A DNA stretch of 64,000 nucleotides from Rhizobium sp. SG_E_25_P2 (GCF_029892285.1 NZ_JARXVM010000014.1:93039-157038), one strand, 5' to 3'. Positions 34,065 to 42,125 are shown, numbered from the stretch's first letter. Notes: generated by a model from the sequence alone, not told the origin. Made by a program: numbers and translations.

Positions 34065-35945
34065 TCAGTGCAACTTGTCTGCCGACTTACTTCCCTGCGA
34101 AACAACGGGAGGCTCGATCCGCCCCGCTGAAAATGCGGTCGCCATAGCATCAAGGTCAGCTAGCGTGACGGGGCGGCGTCCAGTGAGATAGGTCCAGCAA
34201 CTAAATGTCGTTCCCTGCATGGGCACCATCTCCTTGGCCTTTCCGATGAGGGCTAGAGCGCTAGCAGTATCTCCCACCACTGCATGTGCCAACGCAAGGC
34301 ATTGGTAGAAGTTTGTATCCTCGTCTTCATCTGATAGCGACGCAAGCTCGAGGACACGAGCGAATAGTTCTTGTCGCGGAGCTCCCTCTTCGCCCCACTC
34401 TGCGATGGCGTAGTTGAAGACATCCCGGATGTCGCTACTGGCCAGAATCGCGGAAGCATCAGCGGCGATAATGTCCATAGCTTTGCGGAATTCCCGGTTA
34501 GAGATCAAAGTAAGCAATAGACTTGATCTGAGAACCTCGTCCTCGTCTCCATCATTCTGGGCAACGAAAAAAGCTTTCTGCAACAGCCTCGAACTAATGC
34601 CCACAGCACGACGATCCGACTGGAGTGCGTCCGTTACAACCGTCACGTTTTCCGGAAGGAGCTTATCCAATATTGGCGATCTTTCGACCAGCGCCAGCCA
34701 ATCCGGGTCGAAAGATTTCAACGCTTCGATCACCGATCTCAAGTCCGTTGGTGTCGTATCGGGGGAGCCCAGAACCTCCAGAAGGTCGCTCTTCGCTTCA
34801 TCACGACGGGACTGACTTAGGAGGATGAACGCGCGTTTGAGGTATGACTTCTGTGCATTGAAACCGGCCTTAATCGCGCACTCCAGCGCTTCCAACTCGT
34901 TAGCGAAGTCACCCAAGTCATGGTAGATAGCCGCCATCATCCAGCAAATCTCGCCATCCCGGATGTGTCGCGAGCTTATTCGTTCTAACTGGACCTTGAT
35001 CTCATTCAAAGGCAATGACCGCGTAGGCGGCGTTTTGCTACCGCGCCGCGCTTTGGCACGGAACTCGGTCATGACGCGCTGCAAATACAGCAGAACGCCG
35101 TCACGGTCTTCAATGTTGAGTTCCATGAGTGCTTCGGTGAGCTGTCTATACTCAGCCGAAAGCTTCGTTTTTGGCCGATCGATGACGAAAATTTTCTGAT
35201 CGACGAGCGACATGCTGTTGTAGTGGCGGATTGTGGCGGCTGGCGTCTCATATTGCAGTTGTTGGCCCGCATCATCGAGCATTGACCTCAATATGGCGTC
35301 CTCATCGTCGAGGTCGGGCACATTCGAAGGGCAGAACAGCATCTTCGTCCGCTTGGAGTCGACATGGCGGTCGGCCCTGATCTCATCGACGATGGTTTTG
35401 AGACCGGAGATGTTCTGTTTGTTGGGGAAAAACATGAAGGTGATCGCGTCCGCAAGCTGGCGCGTGCAAATCCCTCCAACATCTGTGTAGCCGGTCCTGC
35501 TGTCGATCAAAACGTAGTCGAATTTACGGGGATCGTTGGCTATCTGTTGCTTCATGTCTTCGAAGAGCAGGTAACCGCTCTTATTCTCGTAAAGGTCCAG
35601 CCAGTCGATGGACGAAAGCTTTGAGCCGTAGCTTTGGTCGCGACGGCCTGCTGGAAGAACCCAAAGAGGTATCTGACCAGACGGCACTTCGAGATGAGTT
35701 TCCACAATGAAGTCTGAGATGTTGGGCGCGACCAGCGTCGTGACATACCGGTTGACAAAATCCACGATACCTTCACGGCTCTCGCTAGCGGAAAATTGCT
35801 GAAAGCTTGGGATGCCTGGCGCTTCAAGATCGAAGTCGATTATCAGAACCCGACGTCCGCGTTGAGACAGTTCGGCAGCGACGTTTACGAGACTCATAGT
35901 CCGCCCGACTCCGCCCTTGTACGAATAAAACGTAATGGCAAACAT
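34065..35945 (-). CDS. ParA/MinD-like ATPase with TPR-like C-terminal region
   Basis: 626 residues. The N-terminus has a deviant Walker A, YKGGVGRTMS (Lys10 at its start), a switch region VLIIDFDLEAPG (Walker B/A') and DYVLIDSRTGYTDV. Residues 320-600 are helical with TPR-like repeats (EICWMMAAIYHDLGDFANELEALECAIKAGFNAQKSYLKRAFIL; given here only as the pattern). ParA-type ATPases usually position DNA or act as nucleotide switches. Start codon and the antitoxin stop form TAATG, so it is the third gene of one operon. Similar KGGVGRT proteins occur in defence-like islands, but I do not recognise this combination. Confidence 0.82.
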   Translation of the reverse strand: MFAITFYSYKGGVGRTMSLVNVAAELSQRGRRVLIIDFDLEAPGIPSFQQFSASESREGIVDFVNRYVTTLVAPNISDFIVETHLEVPSGQIPLWVLPAGRRDQSYGSKLSSIDWLDLYENKSGYLLFEDMKQQIANDPRKFDYVLIDSRTGYTDVGGICTRQLADAITFMFFPNKQNISGLKTIVDEIRADRHVDSKRTKMLFCPSNVPDLDDEDAILRSMLDDAGQQLQYETPAATIRHYNSMSLVDQKIFVIDRPKTKLSAEYRQLTEALMELNIEDRDGVLLYLQRVMTEFRAKARRGSKTPPTRSLPLNEIKVQLERISSRHIRDGEICWMMAAIYHDLGDFANELEALECAIKAGFNAQKSYLKRAFILLSQSRRDEAKSDLLEVLGSPDTTPTDLRSVIEALKSFDPDWLALVERSPILDKLLPENVTVVTDALQSDRRAVGISSRLLQKAFFVAQNDGDEDEVLRSSLLLTLISNREFRKAMDIIAADASAILASSDIRDVFNYAIAEWGEEGAPRQELFARVLELASLSDEDEDTNFYQCLALAHAVVGDTASALALIGKAKEMVPMQGTTFSCWTYLTGRRPVTLADLDAMATAFSAGRIEPPVVSQGSKSADKLH

Positions 35946-36484
35946 TAGGCAACTTTGTCCAATGCCGGCCGAAGCCTGAACTCTCTCGAGTGTCGACGGG
36001 TAGCGTCCGATATTGAGGTTCTAAAGACCGGATTGAACGCCTGTTTTGAATTGGCTTCACGGACAAGGCGAAAGTTAGATGGCAACCGAAGCAGAAGTAA
36101 GAGATTGTTGGCGGATTCACCTTGTATCTGGTTGCCGAGCTCCCAACGCTTAATCGAGGCTACACCAAATCCGCTGATATCTGCGAACTTATCCTGTGTA
36201 AGGCCATGGCCTTCGCGGATTGACTTGATATCACGCGGAGTCAAGCGACCGAGATGCCTGCACACAGCTTCGTGGCGGAGGACTTCAGCCTCCTCACCCG
36301 TGTACATCTCATCGCAATGATCGCATTGATAGACAGGAACGACGGCAGACAGAAGAACTTCTTCGTCGCCAGACCCATAAACAAATTTTTCCTCGAAGTG
36401 GCGGACCGTAACGGTACCAATCTCGCAAGCATCACATCGATGTATCATTTGATCTGTTCGCTTTTTGCTAGATGTAGCTCTCAT
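35945..36484 (-). CDS. MqsA-type antitoxin: YgiT zinc finger plus XRE domain
   Basis: 179 residues from ATG 36484; ATG 36448 (MIHRCDAC) is an alternative. Two CxxC pairs form a YgiT-like zinc finger (HRCDACEIG and YQCDHCDEMY). An XRE helix-turn-helix follows: RDIKSIREGHGLTQDKFADISGFGVASIKRWELG (key parts LTQDKFADISGFG, KRWE). This is the MqsA family antitoxin/repressor. The C-terminal 50 residues have no clear match. It overlaps the toxin-like gene by 17 bases and the ATPase by one base. Confidence 0.82.
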   Translation of the reverse strand: MRATSSKKRTDQMIHRCDACEIGTVTVRHFEEKFVYGSGDEEVLLSAVVPVYQCDHCDEMYTGEEAEVLRHEAVCRHLGRLTPRDIKSIREGHGLTQDKFADISGFGVASIKRWELGNQIQGESANNLLLLLRLPSNFRLVREANSKQAFNPVFRTSISDATRRHSREFRLRPALDKVA

Positions 36485-36827
36485 GGAAGCTGCGCCCCTG
36501 AACAAAGTCTGAGCCCAGCTGGAGCTTGATATAAATGTGGGATACGGGAGGATGGCCCGCAACCTTTATAACGTAGGCTGTCTTGCCCGGGGGTTTGTCG
36601 AGGACCACTATCTCGATGTCGCATCCGCTCTCCAGCATGTGCGCTATGAACTCCCAAGCGGAGTCTTCGGTGAAGCGGCTAGCGGGATCGCGAGGGTCAT
36701 AAAGCGATCCAGGTCTCCAGTCGGTCGGCTGGTCAAAACTAAACCGGTTTTGCCGCGTCCGTCGTGACTTGCATCTGTTAGCGAGCATTTGCCTGACGGC
36801 ATCATTGACCTTTGACTCTCCAACCAC
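36468..36827 (-). CDS. Toxin-like protein of the MqsA-linked module
   Basis: 119 residues. Core: WRPGSLYDPRDPASRFTEDSAWEFIAHMLESGCDIEIVVL (key part FTEDSAWEFIAHMLESG) and SHIYIKLQLGSDFVQGRSFHES. This YIKL..GRSFH type is a small protein commonly encoded before an MqsA/YgiT-type antitoxin and resembles the MqsR/DUF4258 toxin group at its C-terminus. It is the first gene in the module. Toxicity is inferred from context. Confidence 0.65.
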   Translation of the reverse strand: MVGESKVNDAVRQMLANRCKSRRTRQNRFSFDQPTDWRPGSLYDPRDPASRFTEDSAWEFIAHMLESGCDIEIVVLDKPPGKTAYVIKVAGHPPVSHIYIKLQLGSDFVQGRSFHESYI

Positions 36828-36843
36828 CGATCAGCCCTTCGAA

Positions 36844-36875
36844 AGTATCAAATGATACTAAGGCGAATTTGTCAA
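36844..36875 (-). promoter_or_regulatory. Promoter and operator of the toxin/MqsA/ATPase operon
   Basis: On the minus strand TTGACA (36875-36870) precedes a perfect inverted repeat AGTATCA-AA-TGATACT (36844-36859) that contains the likely -10 hexamer. It ends 17 bases before the toxin-like gene. The design matches autoregulated TA promoters. Confidence 0.72.
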
Positions 36876-37260
36876 GGGGAATTTGGCTCCCGTGATCGTC
36901 GCCTGATATTTAGGATCAAGATGTCAAATGCTTGAATCCGCGCGTAGATGCAATGGGTAAACGCATAAAGTGCACAGCAAGCAGGCATAGGTGGAGCCCT
37001 GAAGTCAATAGAAGGGGGTGTTGCGCTCCGGCATGCGTCTGAACACAACATATTTGTCGAGTTGTTGCCAAGCAGTCGCGCCCTCGAAGAACCCCGCATG
37101 TCGAAGAGTACTCTGGGCATGTCGTGAGCAGAGCCAGAACTCGCCGCTGGGCTTGCCTCTCCCAGCGTCGCGGGGAAATGGTGCGCCTCTATGAGGCCGC
37201 CAAGCAGTCGCGATCTCTATTTAGCACGATGTCCGCTCTTGGCGCAAAGCAGCCCCACCT
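36876..37260. other. 385-base gap without a supported gene
   Basis: Between the module promoter and Dabb copy B. A minus-strand open frame of 82 codons (36872-37120) lies across the promoter and lacks a ribosome site; I do not accept it. No RNA or repeat was recognised apart from the edge of the Dabb-flank homology. Confidence 0.5.
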
Positions 37261-37494
37261 TCACACCAAGCTCCCCCTGACCGCCTCCTCCACCCGATAA
37301 TCCGCCGCAATCCGCATCTCCCTGAGCGGCCTGACGATCTCGATCGAGCGCTGATAGTTGGGATGCGCCTTATAGGCGGCGAGTTGGGCTTCGCTTTCGA
37401 ATTCGCCATAGACGATCAGGTCCGCCTCGCCGCCCAGCTGGTCGGTCTTCAGGTTGGTCGCGGGCGGAGAAGAACACACGATAGGACAGATCAT
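37261..37494 (-). CDS. Dabb-domain protein, copy B, internally deleted
   Basis: 77 residues, in frame with a stop. It equals the copy at 38163-38474 but lacks 26 codons after the first eight (MICPIVCSSPPATNL joins directly to KTDQLGG). The last 60 residues (QLGGEADLIVYGEFESEAQLAAYK..RGSLV) are identical to copy C. A stress-responsive Dabb fold needs the missing strand and helix, so it is likely non-functional although open. Confidence 0.6.
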   Translation of the reverse strand: MICPIVCSSPPATNLKTDQLGGEADLIVYGEFESEAQLAAYKAHPNYQRSIEIVRPLREMRIAADYRVEEAVRGSLV

Positions 37495-37621
37495 GCGGGC
37501 CTCCGCCGATGCTGGCTGGCCGCCATTGGCCCAAAGCTGCCTAATGGTTCGGGTTGGAGCCAGGCCCGTCCAACCTGTGACGGGGTAATTAGATTAAAGG
37601 CCTTGCTCTGACCCCGCCGGT

Positions 37622-38050
37622 TCAACCGCAAGCAATGCCGAGATACTCTGCACTTATGAATTTCCTGTCGCCACGCCAATAGACGCTATGAGCCCAGAAG
37701 CCGTGGGCATCGGCAACCTCATCGTTGGATATCAATACAACCGACACCCTCTCTTCATTACGAGCGGCTTCAATATATTGGCGAGCTTTTTCCAACGTAT
37801 CGTAGACCATGGCAATTCGTTCTTTGCCGTCGTACCCGACGAGGATGAAGCGCTTCTTGTGGGCCTCGACAGCCCGCAGTCCGATCCCTAGTGGAACGCC
37901 GATGATCGCCACGCAGTTTTTTTCACCGTTGCACGCCTGGTATGCATGGCAGGACCAAGGGGGAGGTCCGGGATCCTTAAAAGCGCCAGCAGGAGAGGAG
38001 ATCAGCAGAAACAGAGCAAGCCCAGTGAGTCTCTTCAAGAAAGCTCCCAT
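37622..38050 (-). CDS. Exported protein of unknown function
   Basis: 142 residues from ATG 38050; a GTG at 38059 (AGGTG upstream region) is an alternative. Signal peptide at about residues 1-24 (LFLLISSPAGAF). The mature part has four cysteines (WSCHAYQACNGEKNCVAI and a final GIACG) and a ERVSVVLISNDE strand. It lies between Dabb copies B and C, on the same strand. No family recognised. Confidence 0.6.
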   Translation of the reverse strand: MGAFLKRLTGLALFLLISSPAGAFKDPGPPPWSCHAYQACNGEKNCVAIIGVPLGIGLRAVEAHKKRFILVGYDGKERIAMVYDTLEKARQYIEAARNEERVSVVLISNDEVADAHGFWAHSVYWRGDRKFISAEYLGIACG

Positions 38051-38162
38051 TCGCGGCACCTATGAACAAACAACTGTCTGATTGCTAGCGAAAAAGGCTC
38101 TTGTGTCAACGGTAATAGGCTATCCTCCATTGACCGCTAATGGCGCAAAGCACCCGCCCCCC

Positions 38163-38474
38163 TCACACCAAACTCCCCCTCACCGCCTCCTCCACCCGAT
38201 AATCCGCCGCAATCCGCATCTCCCTGAGCGGCCTGACGATCTCGATCGAGCGCTGATAGTTGGGATGCGCCTTATAGGCGGCGAGTTGGGCTTCGCTTTC
38301 GAATTCGCCATAGACGATCAGGTCCGCCTCGCCGCCCAGCTGGTCGGTCTTCAGGTTGGTCCCGATTTCGAGCAGGATCTTGTCGGGGATCTCGGTGAGG
38401 ATGGACAGTCCCGCCCGGATGCGGTCGAGATCGGCGCTGTTACGGGCGGAGAAGAAGACGATATGGCGGATCAT
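38163..38474 (-). CDS. Dabb (stress-responsive alpha/beta barrel) protein, intact copy C
   Basis: 103 residues, the complete form: MIRHIVFFSARNSADLDRI at the start (core IVFFS), ILTEIPDKILLEIGTN, DLIVYGEFESEAQLAAYKAHP, and RIAADYRVEE at the end. Dabb proteins form dimeric ferredoxin-like barrels, often with unknown substrates. It is the likely parent of copies A (33764) and B (37261). It sits in the GTA cluster between gp2/endolysin and the cargo module. Confidence 0.85.
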   Translation of the reverse strand: MIRHIVFFSARNSADLDRIRAGLSILTEIPDKILLEIGTNLKTDQLGGEADLIVYGEFESEAQLAAYKAHPNYQRSIEIVRPLREMRIAADYRVEEAVRGSLV

Positions 38475-38578
38475 GCGGGCCTCCGGCGATGCTGGCCGCG
38501 CTTAGCACGGCCCCCGCGCCGCCCGCAACCGTCAGAAGACGGTTGACGCAGCGGACAGAAAACGGCTCAATCCTCGTC

Positions 38579-38983
38579 ATGACCACGCTTGCAATCCATG
38601 ACGTTTCGGGCGGCGTCCTCGCCGTCACGCTGGCCGATCTCATCGCGCTTTTGGGGCCGCGCACGCGCATGTCGAGCTGGATCGCCGCGCCAGTTCGCGC
38701 GCCGAGCGCGCCTTACGACTGGTTCGACGTGATCGGCGACAGCGCCGGAGACCTAGAAGCGCTGGCGCAATCCGGCGCGCCGATTGCGGGCGAACAGTTG
38801 CTCGCGCTCGCCAGATCCACGCGCCAGATCATCTGGGGCGGCTTCGCCGCCTATGAAGGCCAAGCCGCCTCACCCTGGCTGACGATCCGTTTTATCGACA
38901 GCAGCTGGTGCGGGATCGAAACAGACGACGCCAAGGCGCTGGCCGGCATTCGCGCGCATTATTCAGACGTCCAGACGCTGTGA
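38579..38983 (+). CDS. Conserved-looking hypothetical protein
   Basis: 134 residues from ATG 38579. It starts MTTLAIHDVSGGVLAVTLADLIALLG and contains IIWGGFAAYEGQAASPWLTIRFIDSSWCGIETDD (short part WGGFAAYEG). It has no signal peptide and no catalytic motif that I can name. The plus strand is opposite to the GTA genes on both sides. The ribosome site is weak. Confidence 0.55.
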   Translation: MTTLAIHDVSGGVLAVTLADLIALLGPRTRMSSWIAAPVRAPSAPYDWFDVIGDSAGDLEALAQSGAPIAGEQLLALARSTRQIIWGGFAAYEGQAASPWLTIRFIDSSWCGIETDDAKALAGIRAHYSDVQTL

Positions 38984-38990
38984 AAATCTA

Positions 38991-39605
38991 TCACTTATAG
39001 GATATTGCCCGGTAAAACGCCCGGCCATGGCCAGCCAACCGGTCGGCGCTTTCCAGTCCGTTGATGATGCGGCGGGCGCCGGCCCAGTCGTCGCTGTCGC
39101 CGTCGAAAAAGTCCTTGAGTTTGCGCTTCGTGAACAGGCCCTCGATCATGCCGGCGATGATGATTTTGACCGCAATATCGAGATCGAGCGCCGCATCGGG
39201 GTCAGTGACGAGATCGACGCCGAGCCGCGTTCCCAGCGCCTCATAGTTGCGCTTATGCGTCAGCTGCACCAGCCCGCGGCCATACCAGCTCTTGCCGTCC
39301 GCGTCCCTGCGCCAATAGGGCGTCTTCACCCAGGGCAATTTCCCCGCATTCCAGGCAGTCTCCAGCCGCTTGATCGCCTGGTCGTCGGTGTTGGCCAGCG
39401 TCTCGCGCACCGCCTGCAGCGTATGGGCGCTTTCGTGATAGGCGGTGGCGAGGATATAGGCCAGCCAGCGGTCGTCCTTGGCCGCATGGTCGCTCTCCCA
39501 GGCGTCGAGGATCGCCTCGGCGCCATCGACCTGGCTCTGCTTCAAGCCGTTCGGAAACAGGCTTTCGCGGATGACCTCGAAAAAGAACGCCCTGTTGATG
39601 CTCAT
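38991..39605 (-). CDS. GH19-like lysozyme/endolysin of the GTA cluster
   Basis: 204 residues. GH19/phage-lysozyme features: WLAYILATAYHESAHTLQAV with the putative catalytic Glu in AYHES, and KSWYGRGLVQLTHKRNYEALG (core YGRGLVQLTHKRNY). No signal peptide, so release would need a holin or other route. It directly follows the terminase gene (49 bases) on the same strand, which fits a GTA lysis enzyme; RcGTA endolysin is elsewhere, so this placement is notable. Confidence 0.85.
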   Translation of the reverse strand: MSINRAFFFEVIRESLFPNGLKQSQVDGAEAILDAWESDHAAKDDRWLAYILATAYHESAHTLQAVRETLANTDDQAIKRLETAWNAGKLPWVKTPYWRRDADGKSWYGRGLVQLTHKRNYEALGTRLGVDLVTDPDAALDLDIAVKIIIAGMIEGLFTKRKLKDFFDGDSDDWAGARRIINGLESADRLAGHGRAFYRAISYK

Positions 39606-39654
39606 CGTGTTTTGCTCCTGTGTTCAAAATTCCAGGCCTGCGGGTCGGAAAACC

Positions 39655-41439
39655 TCACACGCCCCGCACCCTCGGCTCGCCCGCCCCCGTCAGCATCAGC
39701 GCCGTCAGCGCCCAGACCAGCGCGTCGAGCCGGTCGGGAGAGGCGCCGGTCGACAGCCCGTCGGGGCCGAAGTCGCACATCTGGTCTTCGAGCGCCGGAA
39801 AAGCCCCGGCATGGGCAACCCGGCCCTGCTCATAGAGTGCCGCCACCGGTTCGGCGCGGGCCCGTTTGCCGCGGCGGGCCGAGACGGTGGTGACAGGCAG
39901 ATTGGCGTCGGCGGCGCGTAAGATCGCCGTCACCATGTCGCCGCCCTGGTTGATCTCCGCGATCACCCGGTCGGCCTGAAAGCGTCGATAGGCGCGCGCC
40001 ACGGCGTCCGCCCAGCGCGCCGGCGAGGCCCGCTCCACCGAACAATCGGCCAGCACCACCGCGCGGCCATCCTCTCCGAGCCCGGCGACCACGACGCCGC
40101 AGCAACTGTCGCGCGCGACTTCCGACGCCGGCGGATCGACCGCCACCACGATGCGGCGCATCGGCCCCGGCGCGCGGATGCGGCTCCGTTCGATCAGCGC
40201 GCGGCTCCACAGCGCGTCGTCGCGATCCTCGATCATCTCGCCGTCGAGTTCCTGCCGGCCCAGCCGCGTGCCGCCATAGCGCTGCTCGAGCGCCGCGATG
40301 AAGCCCGGCGCGAGATTGTCGGCATTGTCGCGCGTCGCAAGCCGGGTGAGGACCGCGCCGGGTTCGGCGATCAGCCGCTTCAAGAGCGGCGTCGCGCGCG
40401 GCGTGGTCGTCGCCGCCTGCCGGGGCAAGGCGCCCAGCCGGAGGCCGAATTGCAGCATGTCCCAGGTTTCCTCGGCATGTTTCCATTTGCCGATCTCGTC
40501 GGCCCAGGCAAAATCAAATTGCGGCCCGCGCAGGCTTTCCGGATCTTCCGAGGAAAACAGCTGCGCCGTCGAGCCGTTCGGCCAGACCAGCCGCCGTCGG
40601 CTGACCTCGAAAGCCGGCCTGTCGACCCGGGCGATGCGCCAGATCCCGGAGGCGCCATCCACCATCACCTCGCGGGCGTCGCCCAGCGTTTCGCCGATCA
40701 GCGCAATCCGCACCGGGCTATCGCCTGTGGCCAGCGCCTGCACCCATTCGGCCCCGGCCCGCGTCTTGCCCGAGCCGCGCCCGCCGAGGATCAGCCAGCT
40801 CCGCCAATCGCCTCCAGGCGGCCGCTGGTCGCGCCTCAGCGCATGCCGCGCTTCGAGCCTGAGCAGCGCCGGAACCGGCAGAGCCAAAAGCCCCTCGGCG
40901 GTCAAAGGCGGCAAGGCGGCGTGTGCGGCCATGCTCTCGCCGCCCGCATGGCCATCCCTCTCAGGAGCCCCGTAGGCGAAAGCCCGATCCGAAGCCGTAT
41001 CCGCATCAGCGCCCGCGTCGGACCCGGCGTCCGCCGGACCCGTCTCAGCCCCGCCGTCGTCCTGTCGCGCGCCCGGATGCGGCTCGGGGCCTGCGCCTGC
41101 CGTGACCGGACATCCGGCATCCATCTCCGCATCGGTTTCGCTCGTCGCCACCGCGCCAGCGGCGCCAGCGCCATCCGCCGCCTGTGGAACCGGGACCGAT
41201 CCATCCCGGGCCGATCCGCCTGCGGCCTCACGCAATCCTTGTGCAACATCCCGAAGACGATCCATGGATGCGTGCAACCCCTTCGCCGCCATCAGCTCGT
41301 CTTTCACCCGTTCGAGCACCTTCGCATTATCATCGAGCGCTCGGCCGGCCTCTGCGTCGATCGCTTCATTTTTCAGCCGCAGCGTCCGCTGGGAGGCCCC
41401 CCGGTCCAACCGTCCGTGATGGTCCCGACCCGGCGTCAT
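39655..41439 (-). CDS. GTA gp2: terminase large subunit, with N-terminal extension
   Basis: 594 residues if started at ATG 41439, which overlaps the gp1 stop (ATGA); a shorter start at 40932 (residue 170) would give the usual length. From there: WLILGGRGSGKTRAGAEW (Walker A), FDFAWADEIGKWKH (Walker B) and the RNase-H nuclease Asp residues in VVAVDPPAS and SPDRLDALVWAL. The 169-residue extension is a coiled coil followed by an Ala/Asp/Gly-rich linker. It packages DNA into heads. Confidence 0.92.
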   Translation of the reverse strand: MTPGRDHHGRLDRGASQRTLRLKNEAIDAEAGRALDDNAKVLERVKDELMAAKGLHASMDRLRDVAQGLREAAGGSARDGSVPVPQAADGAGAAGAVATSETDAEMDAGCPVTAGAGPEPHPGARQDDGGAETGPADAGSDAGADADTASDRAFAYGAPERDGHAGGESMAAHAALPPLTAEGLLALPVPALLRLEARHALRRDQRPPGGDWRSWLILGGRGSGKTRAGAEWVQALATGDSPVRIALIGETLGDAREVMVDGASGIWRIARVDRPAFEVSRRRLVWPNGSTAQLFSSEDPESLRGPQFDFAWADEIGKWKHAEETWDMLQFGLRLGALPRQAATTTPRATPLLKRLIAEPGAVLTRLATRDNADNLAPGFIAALEQRYGGTRLGRQELDGEMIEDRDDALWSRALIERSRIRAPGPMRRIVVAVDPPASEVARDSCCGVVVAGLGEDGRAVVLADCSVERASPARWADAVARAYRRFQADRVIAEINQGGDMVTAILRAADANLPVTTVSARRGKRARAEPVAALYEQGRVAHAGAFPALEDQMCDFGPDGLSTGASPDRLDALVWALTALMLTGAGEPRVRGV

Positions 41440-42080
41440 GCCAATCGCGCCGCCTCGACCGGCGCCGCAGCCCAAGGCCCGCCATCGCGCGGCGACGCCG
41501 CCGCGCCGTCTGGCTCCCCGGATCGGCCACACAGGTCGGGGCCGGCGGTTTCCCGGGCCCGCAGAGAGTCGTCAGCCATCCCCGCACGCTCAGGCCCATC
41601 CCGCGCCTCGCCCGGCTCATGCCGCTTACGCATCTCCGCCGCCAGTTCGCGGGCGCGGGCCTCGATCAACAGCTCCACCCGCGCGGCCAGCGCCTTGTGC
41701 GCCTCGGCGCCGAAACTCGCCTCCTCGCGCGCCGCCCGTTCTTCGGCGAGCGCCCGTTGCAGGCTGTCGAGCTTCTCGATGGTGCGGACAATCTGCTGGA
41801 TCGCTTCGCTCGCCGCCTTGGCGTCGGCCTTGGCGGTCTTGTGGTCCTCGCCCTCGGTCTCCATCAGCTGTTGCGCGCGGGCCCGCATGGCGCGGAACAT
41901 TTTGAGCTCCTCGCCGAGTTCGGTCACGATCTCCGACAGCATCCGCGCGAGCTCCCGCGCCTCGTCCCCAGCCGCCTTGATCTCCGGCGCCATCTCCGGA
42001 TCCTGATCGCCCAACAGCGCCCGCCCGATCAGAAACTCCGCCTCAAAACCCTCGACCCCGTCATCCAGATCACCCATCAT
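41436..42080 (-). CDS. GTA gp1-position protein, coiled-coil (small-terminase candidate)
   Basis: 214 residues from ATG 42080 (42077 also possible). Residues 35-150 are strongly coiled coil (DEARELARMLSEIVTELGEELKMFRAMRARAQQLMETE, then IQQIVRTIEKLDSLQRALAEER). The C-terminal 60 residues are Pro/Gly/Ala-rich. It precedes and overlaps the large terminase, the position of RcGTA gp1 (small terminase). The identity is inferred by position; no small-terminase HTH is evident. Confidence 0.65.
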   Translation of the reverse strand: MMGDLDDGVEGFEAEFLIGRALLGDQDPEMAPEIKAAGDEARELARMLSEIVTELGEELKMFRAMRARAQQLMETEGEDHKTAKADAKAASEAIQQIVRTIEKLDSLQRALAEERAAREEASFGAEAHKALAARVELLIEARARELAAEMRKRHEPGEARDGPERAGMADDSLRARETAGPDLCGRSGEPDGAAASPRDGGPWAAAPVEAARLA

Positions 42081-42096
42081 GGAATATTTTCCCAAC

Positions 42097-42125
42097 AAAA
42101 AAGGCGCGAGCCTCGCGCTCACGCC
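42097..42125 (-). terminator. Terminator-like hairpin in the leader of the GTA cluster
   Basis: On the minus strand GGCGTGAGC-GCGAG-GCTCGCGCC (9-base stem with one G-U pair) followed by TTTTTT, 17 bases before gp1. Same design and placement as the hairpin before the capsid gene. Confidence 0.65.

Noticed and set aside
36872..37120. 82-codon minus-strand frame upstream of the toxin/ATPase module
   Set aside because: It overlaps the promoter/operator and has no coding character.
5158..42122. Temperate prophage rather than GTA
   Set aside because: No integrase, repressor, replication genes or attachment sites are seen, and the gene order is exactly the RcGTA one with a very short tape measure.
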